The position numbers were made by a program, and so were the translations under genes. Of a stretch of DNA of 64,000 bases, positions 63,760 through 64,000 are shown one piece after another. The stretch's first letter is position 1, and every line of letters begins with the position of its first letter. This DNA is from Rhodospirillales bacterium 24-66-33 (GTDB lineage: Bacteria > Pseudomonadota > Alphaproteobacteria > Reyranellales > Reyranellaceae). Location: positions 1-64,000 of the forward strand of contig NCHQ01000011.1 in NCBI GenBank assembly GCA_002281855.1, in the 5' to 3' direction. The notes beneath the pieces were generated by a model. It was not told where the DNA came from and searched no databases. It was given only the letters and a program-made list of their open reading frames with translations.

Positions 63760-64000
63760 ATGGCCGTGCACGCCCTCAAGACTTCAAAGGTTGCCAACCT
63801 CCGGTCCAACGTCTCGCCCGAGGAGTGGCAGGCACGCGTCGATCTCGCGGCCTGCTACCGGTTGATCGACCTGTATGGCATGTCCGACCTGATCGCGAAC
63901 CATATCTCGGTGCGGGTGCCGGGAGAGCACGACGCTTTCCTCATCAACGCCTACGGCCTGCTCTATGAAGAGATCACGGCGTCGAGCCTCCTGAAGATCG
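63760..64000 (+). CDS. Class II aldolase/adducin family protein, partial
   Basis: The first 80 residues are present; the gene continues past the window. DLIANHISVRVPG and LINAYGLLYEEITASSL match the N-terminal part of class II aldolase/adducin proteins, metal-dependent enzymes acting on sugar phosphates or hydroxy acids. Substrate unknown. Confidence 0.85.
   Translation, partial: MAVHALKTSKVANLRSNVSPEEWQARVDLAACYRLIDLYGMSDLIANHISVRVPGEHDAFLINAYGLLYEEITASSLLKI

Overview
The window is GC-rich chromosomal DNA from an alphaproteobacterium. The evidence for this is an SAM-II riboswitch ahead of metX-metW, a Fur/Mur-type regulator without CxxC pairs, an olsB-olsA ornithine-lipid pair, an MmcB-type repair protein, an XRE regulator next to metK, and a CM-hisC-tyrC-metX-metW layout. 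The mix resembles Rhodospirillales or Reyranella-like genomes, but that finer placement is inference. Almost all of the window is coding; most unexplained structure lies in a few intergenic gaps.

Layout. 0.1-5.4 kb: a stand-alone DpgC-like oxygenase, tRNA-Gly(CCC), an acyl-CoA dehydrogenase, a Cys/Met PLP enzyme, a TetR regulator and a ChaC-like cyclotransferase. 5.6-10.4 kb: aromatic amino acid genes (tyrC, hisC, chorismate mutase) divergent from metX-metW, which has a promoter, SAM-II aptamer and intrinsic terminator. 10.4-18.4 kb: a GNAT-phosphoesterase fusion, YbaK, a DUF1932 dehydrogenase, a methyltransferase, gloB, and a hydrolase/MFS/MarR/kinase run. 18.4-27 kb: DUF2333, a TauE/TIGR02186 pair, Usp, a Nfu protein, a Bax-like glucosaminidase, DdpX, tsaB-rimI, TusA and Fur. 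26-35.6 kb: olsB-olsA, then miaB-phoH-ybeY-corC-lnt interrupted by two tandem lipoprotein paralogues and an aldo/keto reductase.

35.6-48.2 kb: XRE regulator and metK (with a possible second SAM-II-like leader), an orphan ABC exporter, Sel1 proteins with MmcB, an SCP2-like/hydrolase pair, a 518-bp gap with a probable small RNA, a second TetR, cytochrome c' and cytochrome b561, and a MoxR/VWA pair. 48.3-57.4 kb: a TPP enzyme, then a thioredoxin-fold gene whose redox motif contains an in-frame TGA (probable selenocysteine), then an IorAB-type molybdenum hydroxylase and a sulfur-oxidation operon (cytochrome, FccB, SoxX, SoxY, SoxZ, SoxA) without SoxB. 57.5-64 kb: an Lrp regulator, a bufferin operon (bufA-bufB-bufC-doxX) divergent from an ECF sigma factor and its NrsF anti-sigma factor, with matching ECF promoters on both strands, then LysR, TauE and the start of a class II aldolase.

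The most notable observations are the probable selenoprotein at 49981-51039 with a hairpin directly after the TGA, the bufferin locus with two GTAAYG-N16-CGAA promoters facing away from each other, and the gap at 43.5-44.05 kb with a predicted structured RNA and two copies of an 18-bp TGCA-TTAT-TGCA box, a variant of which lies upstream of the XRE-metK genes.
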